From Bacteroidetes bacterium UBA1947 (GTDB lineage Bacteria > Bacteroidota > Bacteroidia > Chitinophagales > Chitinophagaceae), in assembly GCA_002336915.1 (NCBI GenBank), contig DDET01000017.1:24171-53587 (forward strand): a stretch of 29,417 nucleotides of DNA. Direction: 5' to 3'. Made by a program: the position numbers and the translations under genes. Of this stretch, positions 8,096 through 15,406 are shown piece by piece (position 1 is the first letter of the stretch; every line of letters begins with the position of its first letter). Under the pieces are notes generated by a model. The model ran no database searches. It worked only from the letters and a program-made list of their open reading frames with translations, and had not been told where the DNA came from.

Positions 8096-10341
8096 ATATT
8101 TACAGTGGGTGTCACCGGCACGCATATGTTCACGCAGTTGTAGTTATTGCTGTTCAGTATCGTATTGTTACCCAGTTGACCGTTACTATTGCGGCCCGCC
8201 AGGCACACCAGTGTGCGTGCATCCTTTATCAGCGTGCTGTGCATGCCTTCCGCCCCGCAGAAGAGTTGCACCACCCCGCTCTGCGAGGGTATGGCCTGCG
8301 GCGTGTTGTAGTCGGTAAAGTTATTAAGGCCCAGTTGCCCGTACCCATTGCTGCCCCAGCTCATCGCTGTGCCGTCGGTCTTAAAGGCAAAGCTATGCTC
8401 CTCGCCCGTAGTGGCCCCTATCCAGGTATTGCCCGCGCCTATTTGTACAGGCACATTGCTGTTCAGGTTATTGCCGTTACCCAGCTGCCCGTAAAAGTTA
8501 TAGCCCCAGGCCCATAGGGTACCATCGGCTTTTATAGCCGTGTTATGGTAGCCGCCGCCGCTGATGCTGGCCCAGTCGCTAGCCAGGCCCACCTGCACAG
8601 GCACGTTACTGTTGGTATTGTTGCCTGTGCCCAGTTGCCCATAGTTATTATAGCCCCATGCCCACAGGGTGCCATTGCTCTTTAGCGCCAGTGTATGGTC
8701 GCTGCCGGCCATTACGCTTATCCAGTCATGGTCGCTGCCCACCTGTGTGGGTACATTGCTGTTAGTGTTATTGCCGTTGCCCAGTTGCCCGTAGCTGTTC
8801 AGGCCCCAGGTCCACAGGGTGCCGTTGCTCTTCAGCGCCACGCTGTGGCCCCTGCCCGCGCTTATGCTGGTCCAGTTGCTGTCATTGCCTATCTGCACCG
8901 GGCTGTGTTGGTCGGTCGTGTTACCGTTGCCCAGTTGCCCTGTTGTATTGCCGCCCCATGCGTATAGCTTGCCATTGGCCTTTATGGCCAGTGTGTGCAC
9001 GCTGCCTGCTGCCACACCCACCCATGTGGTGTCCGCATCCAGTTGCCAGGGAAAGTGTATATCTGTTACATTGCCAAGGCCCAGTTGTCCGCTGGCATTG
9101 GCCCCCCATACCCACAGGCTGCCCTCTGAGCGCACACCTACCGTATGGTTGCCGCCTGTACTTATATTTATCCATTCTATGGCCGGGCTGCTGGTGGGTA
9201 CTGGGGTTAGCTGCTGTATGGTATTACCTATCCCTAGCTGTCCCTCGCTGTTTGCACCCCAGGCAAATACCCGGCCGCCGGCTTGCACACCTATGCCGAA
9301 AACATTGCCCGCTGTCACTGCCGTCCAGTTATGGCTGCTGCCTACCTGTGTGGGGCTTACGGTGTTTAATACAACACCTGTGCCCAGCCTGCCGCCGCTT
9401 CCGCTGCCCCAGCTCCAGAGCGTGCCATTGGCTTTAAGCGCATGCATATGTGATATTCCACAAGCAATAGACACCCAGTCATTGTCCGTGCCTATCTGCG
9501 TCAGCGTATATTGTACCAGGTACAGCGCGCCCAGGCCTAGCTGGCCTACATTGTCTAAACCGCAGCTCCATAAAGTTCCGTTTGACTTAAGCGCAACTAC
9601 AAAGCTTGACCCCCCGCATACCGATACCCAATCGCGGTCGCTGCCCATCTGTACCGGGCTGTACTGGTCGGTTGTGTTGCCCTGGCCTAGTTGACCGCTA
9701 AAGTTGTAGCCCCAGGCCCACAAACTGCCATCGCTTTTAACCGCGTGTATATTATTTTCCGACACCGACAAGCTCACCCAATGATTGTCTACACCGACCT
9801 GTACGGGAGCATTCTGGCTTACGGTACTACCTATGCCGAGCTGACCGAAAGTGTTATCGCCCCAGGTCCACAAAGTGCCATCACTCTTTATGCCGGCACT
9901 GGAATAGACTCCTACACCTACAGACACCCATTTGTTATCATTACCCACCTGCACAAACACATGTGAGTCAGTATTATTACCTATGCCTAGCTGACCTGCA
10001 GCGTTATACCCGCTGGCCCATAATGTGCCATCCGAACGAAGTGCCAGGGCATGATACCCGTGTGCATTGATACTTACCCAGTTGGTAGCATTACCCACCT
10101 GTACCGGGCTATGCTGATCGTTAGTGTTACCCAAACCTAGTTGGCCATAAGTATTGTCGCCCCAGGCATATAAAGCACCGCCCCTTATCTCGAAGGTGCT
10201 GAACTGGCCTGCACTTATACGCTCATAATTGTTGCGGTAAGCATTGCTGCTTTTATTGCGGGTATTGCCCTCGCGGCTCATGGCCGTGAAGCCGCACAGC
10301 AGGAGTAGTAATAGTGCGGGTAGTAATAACGGTCTTTTCAT
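6784..10341 (-). CDS. 14-blade RCC1-repeat T9SS-sorted protein
   Basis: An 1185-residue secreted protein. After a signal peptide (about 1-20), residues 45 to about 735 consist of RCC1-type repeats of about 50 residues, each with SDGTLWAWGxNxxGQLGxGN followed by PVQVGxDxxWVSI. I count 14 GQLG/GRLG signatures, enough for two seven-bladed propellers. Then come an Ig-like module (CGSQSVLFTA, YQWYKNG), a beta-rich region and a type A T9SS sorting domain (ASPNPAHNNVSV, ITDLTGKEL, GIYMLKYTDD, final MVKE). The C-terminal 440 residues closely match those of the LamG protein downstream. RCC1 propellers are protein-interaction folds; here export to the cell surface or medium is predicted. The ligand is unknown. 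It has its own promoter (10388-10417) and terminator. Confidence 0.9.
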   Translation of the reverse strand: MKRPLLLPALLLLLLCGFTAMSREGNTRNKSSNAYRNNYERISAGQFSTFEIRGGALYAWGDNTYGQLGLGNTNDQHSPVQVGNATNWVSINAHGYHALALRSDGTLWASGYNAAGQLGIGNNTDSHVFVQVGNDNKWVSVGVGVYSSAGIKSDGTLWTWGDNTFGQLGIGSTVSQNAPVQVGVDNHWVSLSVSENNIHAVKSDGSLWAWGYNFSGQLGQGNTTDQYSPVQMGSDRDWVSVCGGSSFVVALKSNGTLWSCGLDNVGQLGLGALYLVQYTLTQIGTDNDWVSIACGISHMHALKANGTLWSWGSGSGGRLGTGVVLNTVSPTQVGSSHNWTAVTAGNVFGIGVQAGGRVFAWGANSEGQLGIGNTIQQLTPVPTSSPAIEWINISTGGNHTVGVRSEGSLWVWGANASGQLGLGNVTDIHFPWQLDADTTWVGVAAGSVHTLAIKANGKLYAWGGNTTGQLGNGNTTDQHSPVQIGNDSNWTSISAGRGHSVALKSNGTLWTWGLNSYGQLGNGNNTNSNVPTQVGSDHDWISVMAGSDHTLALKSNGTLWAWGYNNYGQLGTGNNTNSNVPVQVGLASDWASISGGGYHNTAIKADGTLWAWGYNFYGQLGNGNNLNSNVPVQIGAGNTWIGATTGEEHSFAFKTDGTAMSWGSNGYGQLGLNNFTDYNTPQAIPSQSGVVQLFCGAEGMHSTLIKDARTLVCLAGRNSNGQLGNNTILNSNNYNCVNICVPVTPTVNITVSPNDTLCGSQSVLFTASPTNGGPVPLYQWYKNGFPVGVNAPTYTDNSLVNSDVISCIMTSSAGCALPISDTDTVHMVINSPSNSLAGNSLYPESMVQNISAPTDVRYYADCDLMASITPSGAFPINGNTTVKVTKDLVVNSFNGQPYVQRHFDIEPVNAAGSATATVTLYAYQSEFDVYNIAAAAASLPPLPTGAVDNGNVRVTQFHGVGTAPGNYTGTEVLITPTVSWDATNGWWVMTFNVVGFSGFYIHTAWGPDPLDIAISNIGAQNEGSRNRVDWTSATETRGGLYTIQRSADGRNFTDIGTTDAKGIASAYTYWDEKPFSGINYYRIKMNEPGGKSNYTKVVDATVKTGNTFNITASPNPAHNNVSVTIYGTQTGNSYISITDLTGKELRRVQLSSASASIDLSGLAQGIYMLKYTDDVRTETMKMVKE
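8120..10210 (-). repeat. In-frame tandem coding repeats of about 150 bp
   Basis: The RCC1 units are visible at DNA level as tandem degenerate repeats of about 150 bp. Blocks such as CCCAGTTGCCCGTA and GCCCACAGGGTGCC recur. The units between about 8440 and 8960 are most alike, suggesting recent internal duplication there. Confidence 0.8.
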
Positions 10342-10387
10342 GTGTTGTAGTTTTTTGGCTATAGTAATAATGGCATTATAGTATTAA

Positions 10388-10417
10388 TAAAGATACTTAG
10401 AAAAATTTATTTGTCAA
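10388..10417 (-). promoter_or_regulatory. Promoter of the RCC1 gene
   Basis: The minus strand has TTG (10415-10417), a 19-base spacer and TATCTTTA (10388-10395). This is one mismatch (A for G) from the TAnnTTTG consensus. Predicted start near 10381 gives a leader of about 40 bases before the ATG at 10341. Confidence 0.5.
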
Positions 10418-10489
10418 GCTATCGTCGCTGTCTGTTGCTATTTATTTTGCAGCAGCTTTTTTGCAGCTATTCCATAGCCACGGTCCCGC

Positions 10490-10530
10490 AAAAAAACAAG
10501 CCCTGTATGCCATTGGCTTGCAGGGCTTGT
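10490..10530 (-). terminator. Rho-independent terminator of the 10558-12255 gene
   Basis: Stem ACAAGCCCTG / CAGGGCTTGT with a 15-base loop that can itself pair GCC with GGC, followed on the minus strand by TTTTTTT. It lies 27 bases after the stop. Confidence 0.88.
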
Positions 10531-10557
10531 ACCGGGGCATAGTGCAGGCTGTCCGGG

Positions 10558-12255
10558 CTAGTCTTTTATAAATTTCACCAGGGCTGTGGTCTTGTTCTTA
10601 AGGCATATATGCGCTATGTACATGCCTTTTGCCAGTTGCCCCGTCTGCAGCATGGTATATGCGCCGGTTATATCGCCCTGCATCACCGTCCGGCCGGTTA
10701 TATCGCTTATGCTGTAGCTGTCGGCGCCTGCTATGCCTGCCTGTATATACAGCACATTGCTCACCGGGTTGGGGTACACTGCCGGCACCTCCTGCTGCAT
10801 ATTGCTCAGCGCAGGTATCTCCGTAGGTTTAAAGGCCGGCGGGTTTACCGTGGTTTTATACCGTATAGTTTTACCAACTAATGGATCATAGTCATACCAG
10901 CACTCAAATACATCATCAGGGTATATCTTTGCGGGCGAGAATACGCTCCAGCTATTGGTGAGGGCTAATGGGTTAGACACGTAATTTGTAAGCTGAGGAA
11001 AATTTACTTCAAAGAAATCATAATCGGGGTAATTGTATACGACCGACAGATGGCCGTTATTCCACATCACATTATTGTATAGTATGTCCGGTGTGCCTGT
11101 GCTTGCATAAGATATAGAATATTGTTCTACAGGCAAGAAGCCACCGGGAGTATTAGGTCCGCAGGCCACTACCGGCCTCAGGTTGTCCACACCTGTAGCT
11201 GCGGGAAGATAGGCATTTACCTGGTCGGACGGCCCGTTGAAGAGCGTGTTTGTCTGCCACACATCTTCTGTACCTGTCAGGGTATTTGTTTTTTGATACA
11301 CGATCTCCGGGTAGGCCAGCCCGGCCATATTAGGGTCATCCATCTCGTCTATACGCGGGTAGCTGATGCCCGGGCCGGGGTCCGCCGAAAACAATGTGGA
11401 TAATGTCCCGTTGTTAATGTTCCAGCGGCGTGCGCGCAGTATGCCCGTGGTGCCGTCCACATATGTCATATCCGCCATATTAGTTGAGCCGGGCAGGCGC
11501 GTTACCAGGGCCACGTCCGGTTGCTGCCCATCTTCCGTAATGGGGTTTATACAGCCATTAGGCTGCGCTGGGCACGGAACGAATGGATTAGGCGCGGGGC
11601 AGTTGTTTACTATATTGCCAAAGCTATTGATAGCCGCTGCTGTACCATAACCCACTGCACCGCACACCTTGGCTTCCCAAACTACGCACATCAGGTTACC
11701 GGTTATGGCCGCGCCGCCCGTGTTGAGCATATCTATATGTGCATCGCCTATCTGCCCGGCGCCTGTCGTTGTATTGGTCGATACCTTCATGGTACTTACT
11801 GACGAGCAGAGTGGCGTTACCGTTATACCGCCGGAGTTAAGCGTTATCTTATAGAAATTACAGTACACGTTATCGACGCTGCTGTTGCTGGCCGTGTACA
11901 CAATAGCCATGTAATTATTATTGGCATTACCGCCCAATATTATATCGGGGTGCCGAAAGTTGGTAATGGGCGTAGGTGCCGAAATGTTTTGGTTATTTAC
12001 GTAGGTATTCCACCGCAGTGTAAACTGCAGGGTGCCGCTGTTATCATCCCATACCACGCCCAGCAGGGTGCCCGCATTGTTCTTGAATTCCGCATTGTTC
12101 ATCCAGGTGGGTGCTGCGCTCACGCTCTGGAAGGTTCCATCGGGGATCCCGGCCGGGATATAGGTCTGTGCTTTGCCGCCCTGTGGCAGCAGCAGCGGCA
12201 GCAGCAGGGCCAGCAGCCGCATTTTTTTGCATGCATTACTTAATTTTCTTCTCAT
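10558..12255 (-). CDS. T9SS-sorted secreted protein, beta-rich, unknown function
   Basis: A 565-residue exported protein with signal peptide 1-30 (ending GGKAQ; a second Met at 12 could be the real start and gives a shorter hydrophobic leader). The body (about 31-480) is beta-rich with repeated phrases such as LLGVVWDDNSG, MAIVYTASNSS and LMCVVWEAKVCG that suggest propeller-like blades. I recognise no enzyme motif in it. The C-terminus is a type A T9SS sorting domain (about 490-565: AVYPNPVSNVLYIQ, SISDITGRTV, KGMYIAHI, final KFIKD). It is unrelated in its head and only distantly related in its sorting domain to the two cargo genes downstream. It is divergent from a response regulator 250 bp away, which may control it (inference from position only). 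Confidence 0.82.
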   Translation of the reverse strand: MRRKLSNACKKMRLLALLLPLLLPQGGKAQTYIPAGIPDGTFQSVSAAPTWMNNAEFKNNAGTLLGVVWDDNSGTLQFTLRWNTYVNNQNISAPTPITNFRHPDIILGGNANNNYMAIVYTASNSSVDNVYCNFYKITLNSGGITVTPLCSSVSTMKVSTNTTTGAGQIGDAHIDMLNTGGAAITGNLMCVVWEAKVCGAVGYGTAAAINSFGNIVNNCPAPNPFVPCPAQPNGCINPITEDGQQPDVALVTRLPGSTNMADMTYVDGTTGILRARRWNINNGTLSTLFSADPGPGISYPRIDEMDDPNMAGLAYPEIVYQKTNTLTGTEDVWQTNTLFNGPSDQVNAYLPAATGVDNLRPVVACGPNTPGGFLPVEQYSISYASTGTPDILYNNVMWNNGHLSVVYNYPDYDFFEVNFPQLTNYVSNPLALTNSWSVFSPAKIYPDDVFECWYDYDPLVGKTIRYKTTVNPPAFKPTEIPALSNMQQEVPAVYPNPVSNVLYIQAGIAGADSYSISDITGRTVMQGDITGAYTMLQTGQLAKGMYIAHICLKNKTTALVKFIKD

Positions 12256-12505
12256 AAATATGCGTTTTAAAATGAGCCATAAACCTACAGGGCATATAGG
12301 AAAAGTGCTACTGATTTATGAGCGCATTTCATACGTGTTTTTAGGCGTAAATAATGCGTTGTTTCGCCCCCGTTTAAAAACCCGCGCAAGTATTCGCCAT
12401 ACATCTTTGCCTGTTAATAAAAATTTTACACTATTATATTTTGATTACAGGTATTTTTTTGCCAATTTTAAGCTAGCGACCGGGCACCACCTAAAAATCT
12501 ACTCA

Positions 12506-13201
12506 ATGCTGCAAAAACCTGTCATCACCCTGGCTGTTGCCGATAGCCAGCCCATCTACCTAAGTTCACTTGCCTCCATGCTCGAAGGCAGCTCGTATTT
12601 TAATGTATCCGTAAAAGCAAGCTCCGCCGCCGGTCTTGTAAAGGCACTGGACGAGATCGAAATAATGCCCGGTATATTCATCCTGGACAGCATGCTTGTG
12701 CTCGATGGCATCGACCTGCCGGAAACATTGAAAAAGCGCTGGCCCCAACTTAAAACCCTGTTGCTCTGCGCGCACGATGTGGAGGATGAGTTGCTGCGCT
12801 TTATTAAGCAGGGCATCAAAGGCTTTTTGCCTAAGAACAGTACACCCGATGCACTCTCCAAAGCATTGCAGGATATCTGCCAAAATGGCTTTTACTATTC
12901 AGCTGATGTCTCAGAACAATTGGTGCGGGTGCTAAACAACAGTATAACAAAATACCCGCATTTTTCTACCGCTGAGTTGGAGGTACTCCGCTATTGTGGC
13001 GGGGAACATACATATACCCAGATAGCCGACATTATGCATATTACCAAAAGGGCGGTGGAGGGCTACCGCGACAGCATATTCAGAAAGGCAGGCGTGCATA
13101 CCCGCCAGGAACTCGTAATTTTTGGTATAAAATACGGGGCTATAAAGCTCAAAACAACACATCCTAAACCTCGCCTAAGTTCACGCTTGCTGACTAACTG
13201 A
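12506..13201 (+). CDS. NarL/LuxR-type response regulator
   Basis: A 231-residue cytoplasmic two-component regulator. The receiver domain spans about 6-125, with acidic Asp13, phospho-acceptor Asp61 (FILDSMLVLDG) and Lys110 (GFLPKNS). The usual Thr/Ser is replaced by Cys88 (LLLCAHD). A LuxR-type helix-turn-helix follows at about 150-212 (FSTAELEVLRYCGG, TQIADIMHITKRAVEGYRDSIFRKAG). The ATG at 12506 is chosen because the receiver starts immediately after it; longer in-frame starts add a low-complexity leader with no domain. No histidine kinase is adjacent, so it is an orphan regulator. Its nearest possible target is the divergent T9SS cargo gene. Confidence 0.88.
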   Translation: MLQKPVITLAVADSQPIYLSSLASMLEGSSYFNVSVKASSAAGLVKALDEIEIMPGIFILDSMLVLDGIDLPETLKKRWPQLKTLLLCAHDVEDELLRFIKQGIKGFLPKNSTPDALSKALQDICQNGFYYSADVSEQLVRVLNNSITKYPHFSTAELEVLRYCGGEHTYTQIADIMHITKRAVEGYRDSIFRKAGVHTRQELVIFGIKYGAIKLKTTHPKPRLSSRLLTN

Positions 13202-13349
13202 TCGACTTTCCGTCTTTGTTGATCTTCTTCACCCACAAGCCTCGCACCGCGCACATTTTCCTGCCTTTTTCATTTCATTATACCACTAGCTCATTATCAA
13301 CACTTTAACCTCAAAAATAGGCGTATGATGCCCTCCGCAAGGGGGTATC

Positions 13350-13369
13350 ATACCCTTCCAAAAGGGTAT
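13350..13369. repeat. Hairpin ATACCCTT-CCAA-AAGGGTAT
   Basis: A perfect 8-bp stem with a 4-base loop. It overlaps a second possible pairing (GTATGAT at 13323-13329 with ATCATAC at 13347-13353). There is no T-run on the plus strand, so it is not a standard terminator for the response regulator. Confidence 0.5.
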
Positions 13370-13769
13370 CATAAAACTTCAATTTGCCCATCTCAAAACC
13401 GCTTAAGAACTTTACAGGTTCCTTAGCCATTTCGCCGTGTCGCGTGGCCTTTAGGAAGCATTATTTAACAGTAAACCGCTATTTATGAAAGAGCAAGAAC
13501 CCCGATTTTTATTTCATACCCCGTCGCGTGCCTCGGCTCAGCCGATGGGGCATTCACCCCCTTGGCGACCGGCATTTGGAAAGAAAGCGTTAAGAAAATA
13601 TTTGATTAGACCGTTAAGAAGAGGGAACCATCTACTGAAGTTTAAAGAAATTCGGACTTATAAAAGTCCTGCTGAAGCCAGGTTATATTCGAAGCTCGAA
13701 CTTATTTCCCTCTTTAGGGCTAAGCAAATATTTTTAGCTTTCTTTCCAACAGCCTTGACTTTTTCTTTG

Positions 13770-13805
13770 GTTACTTTCTTTTGTGTCAAGACAAAAGAAA
13801 GTAAC
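13770..13805. repeat. Perfect 15-bp inverted repeat with 6-base loop
   Basis: GTTACTTTCTTTTGT (13770-13784) and its exact complement (13791-13805) flank the loop GTCAAG. I recall very similar palindromes scattered between genes in other Bacteroidota, consistent with a dispersed REP-like element. No transposase is nearby. Confidence 0.75.
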
Positions 13806-13878
13806 GAGCAGAGGAGAGGTTCAACTGACGAGATGCAGGAATCTGGTGATACTTTTTCAGACTTCCCCGGACACACAA

Positions 13879-13993
13879 ATGTCCGATTCGGGCACAAATC
13901 GGGCACACCCCTAAAATCATCATATGATACGTCAGGAAAGCATTTCAGCTCCCTAACACTGTTAGGAAATGCCCGATTTTTATTTCATGCCCG
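13879..13993 (+). repeat. 115-bp direct repeat, copy 1
   Basis: It begins ATGTCCGATTCGGGCACAAA and ends TATTTCATGCCCG. It differs from copy 2 (14104-14218) at two positions that I can see. Its 3' end runs into the palindrome ATGCCCGA-T-TCGGGCAT (13987-14003). Confidence 0.85.
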
Positions 13994-14103
13994 ATTCGGG
14001 CATCCAAGGCACTCACCTGTCATCCTGAGCGATAGCGAAGGAACTGCCGGGAAGATATTCCGAAGCCTGGGTTTAGCACGGACAGTCGCCGTTCGGGTAT
14101 CAG

Positions 14104-14218
14104 ATGTCCGATTCGGGCACAAATCGGGCACACCCCTAAAATCATCATATGATACGTCAGTAAAGCATTTCCGCTCCCTAACACTGTTAGGAAATGCCCG
14201 ATTTTTATTTCATGCCCG
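14104..14218 (+). repeat. 115-bp direct repeat, copy 2
   Basis: Same length and orientation as copy 1, offset by 225 bp. The two differences are G/T after GTCAG and A/C after CATTTC. Its 3' flank (CGGTCGGGCATTCGGGCATT) is a variant of the copy-1 palindrome. It ends 35 bases before the TPR gene stop. Confidence 0.85.
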
Positions 14219-14253
14219 GTCGGGCATTCGGGCATTAGAACTAGGATTTCAAC

Positions 14254-15270
14254 CTATTTCGCCCCCAGGCGCTTTAGGGCAGCGCTTGCCTTCATGTAGT
14301 TTTTATCAAATACAAGGGCCTGCTTGTAATCGGCTATGGCATCCTGTTTTTTGCCCATCATCTCGGCACAAAGGCCGCGGTTGTAGTAAGCATCCACATT
14401 ATCGGGGGCTATCTGGGTCACAATGTCATATTGCCGCCATGCCTTGTCCAGGCTGTCCTGTTGCATCAGTATCCAGCCAATGTTGAAATAGGCATCGGCA
14501 TACTGGTGGTCGTGCATAATGCAGTTCTTGTACTCAGCCTTCGCCTCCTCATATTTTTGCTGGTCCTGGTAATACATGCCCCGGTCGTACAGGGGAGATA
14601 CATCGAGCGTATCCAGTTTAAAGGCGTTATCATAGTACTTAAGGGCCACAGGGTCGCGCTTAGCGCCATACAGTATGCCCAGCTGTATAAATGCGTCCTT
14701 GTACTGGGGCGCCACATTAATAGTGGTCTGGAAGCTGGAGATAGCCTTGGAAGTATCTTTGAGGTTCTTGTAAATGATGCCCTTCAGGTAATAGCCCTCG
14801 GGGTTGTAAATATCCTGGCGCAGCACGGTATTTATCTCGCCAAAGGCCTTGGGGAAGTCTTTTGCGTAGATGAACATCTTGGCGATCTTGAGGTGGGCCG
14901 TTGGGTCTTCCTTATTGATAGCTATAGCTTTCTGCAGCCACTGTATAGAGCCTTTAATATCCTTGTGCTCAAACAGCAGGTCGCCAATGGCGCTGTAATA
15001 CTCGGCATGGGTGGAGTCGAGAGCCACTGCCTTCTTGAAATCGTCAAGGGCAAAGGTATCCTGCTTCATTTTGTGCAGTATATTGCCCCGCTCATAATAC
15101 AGGGCTGCATTTTTAGGCTCGGCCTGTATCTTGCCTGTTACACCGGCCAGCAAGGGATCTTTGAATAGTGGGTTGGCCTCGCCCTGCGATGCAGCTTTCT
15201 TATTGCCGCAGGCAGCAATAACCATGAATCCCAGCGAAAATGTGAGGTATATTATCCACCTGTTTTTCAT
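14254..15270 (-). CDS. TPR-repeat lipoprotein
   Basis: A 338-residue protein. From the ATG at 15270 it starts with a lipoprotein signal (MKNRWIIYL...MVIAAC, lipidated Cys21), then a short linker and about eight tetratricopeptide repeats (roughly 40-335; units such as AALYYERGNILHKMKQ and VDAYYNRGLCAEMMGK). TPRs are protein-binding scaffolds; in this phylum such lipoproteins sit on the periplasmic face of an envelope membrane. An upstream ATG 12 codons earlier would bury the signal peptide and is rejected. A TATGTTTG motif ends only 4 bases before the ATG, so the transcript may be nearly leaderless or the motif fortuitous. The gene is monocistronic and divergent from the secreted pair at 15407. 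Confidence 0.88.
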   Translation of the reverse strand: MKNRWIIYLTFSLGFMVIAACGNKKAASQGEANPLFKDPLLAGVTGKIQAEPKNAALYYERGNILHKMKQDTFALDDFKKAVALDSTHAEYYSAIGDLLFEHKDIKGSIQWLQKAIAINKEDPTAHLKIAKMFIYAKDFPKAFGEINTVLRQDIYNPEGYYLKGIIYKNLKDTSKAISSFQTTINVAPQYKDAFIQLGILYGAKRDPVALKYYDNAFKLDTLDVSPLYDRGMYYQDQQKYEEAKAEYKNCIMHDHQYADAYFNIGWILMQQDSLDKAWRQYDIVTQIAPDNVDAYYNRGLCAEMMGKKQDAIADYKQALVFDKNYMKASAALKRLGAK

Positions 15271-15406
15271 ACTGCAAACATACTTTAAATGGACGGAATC
15301 TTGCATTTAAGGGTAAATCATTATATATTAGCGCCCCGCCATTACCGCAACGTCACACAAAAAACCAGGATAAAAACTAATTGTTCATTTTTTACAAACA
15401 TTAATC

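Larger units (their letters stand above)
13202..14253. other. Non-coding repeat island (about 1 kb)
   Basis: No credible gene. A 333-codon open frame from 13485 exists, but it is made of the DNA repeats, translates the same peptide twice and runs antisense into the TPR gene. The stretch holds a small hairpin at 13350-13369, a segment at 13500-13600 with the CCCGATTTTTATTTCAT motif, a perfect 15-bp inverted repeat at 13770-13805, a 115-bp direct repeat in two copies, and between them a GTCATCCTGAGCGATAGCG-type segment (14019 onward). I recall that last type as recurrent between genes in Bacteroidota. Confidence 0.75.

Noticed and set aside
8120..10210. CRISPR-like array in the repetitive stretch
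   Set aside because: The repeats are about 150 bp, degenerate and in frame, and encode RCC1 blades; there are no short identical repeats with unique spacers.
12173..12505. N-terminal extension of the response regulator
   Set aside because: The extension overlaps the divergent cargo gene's start, has no domain, and the receiver domain begins right after the ATG at 12506.
13350..13369. Rho-independent terminator of the response regulator
   Set aside because: The hairpin is good but no T-run follows on the plus strand, and it lies about 150 bases after the stop.
13485..14486. A 333-codon open frame on the plus strand
   Set aside because: It is built from the DNA repeats, translates the same peptide block twice, ends antisense inside the TPR gene, and has no domain or start signal.
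15275..15282. TATGTTTG as the promoter of the TPR gene
   Set aside because: It matches the -7 consensus but ends 4 bases before the ATG and has no TTG at -33 spacing, so it was not listed as a feature.
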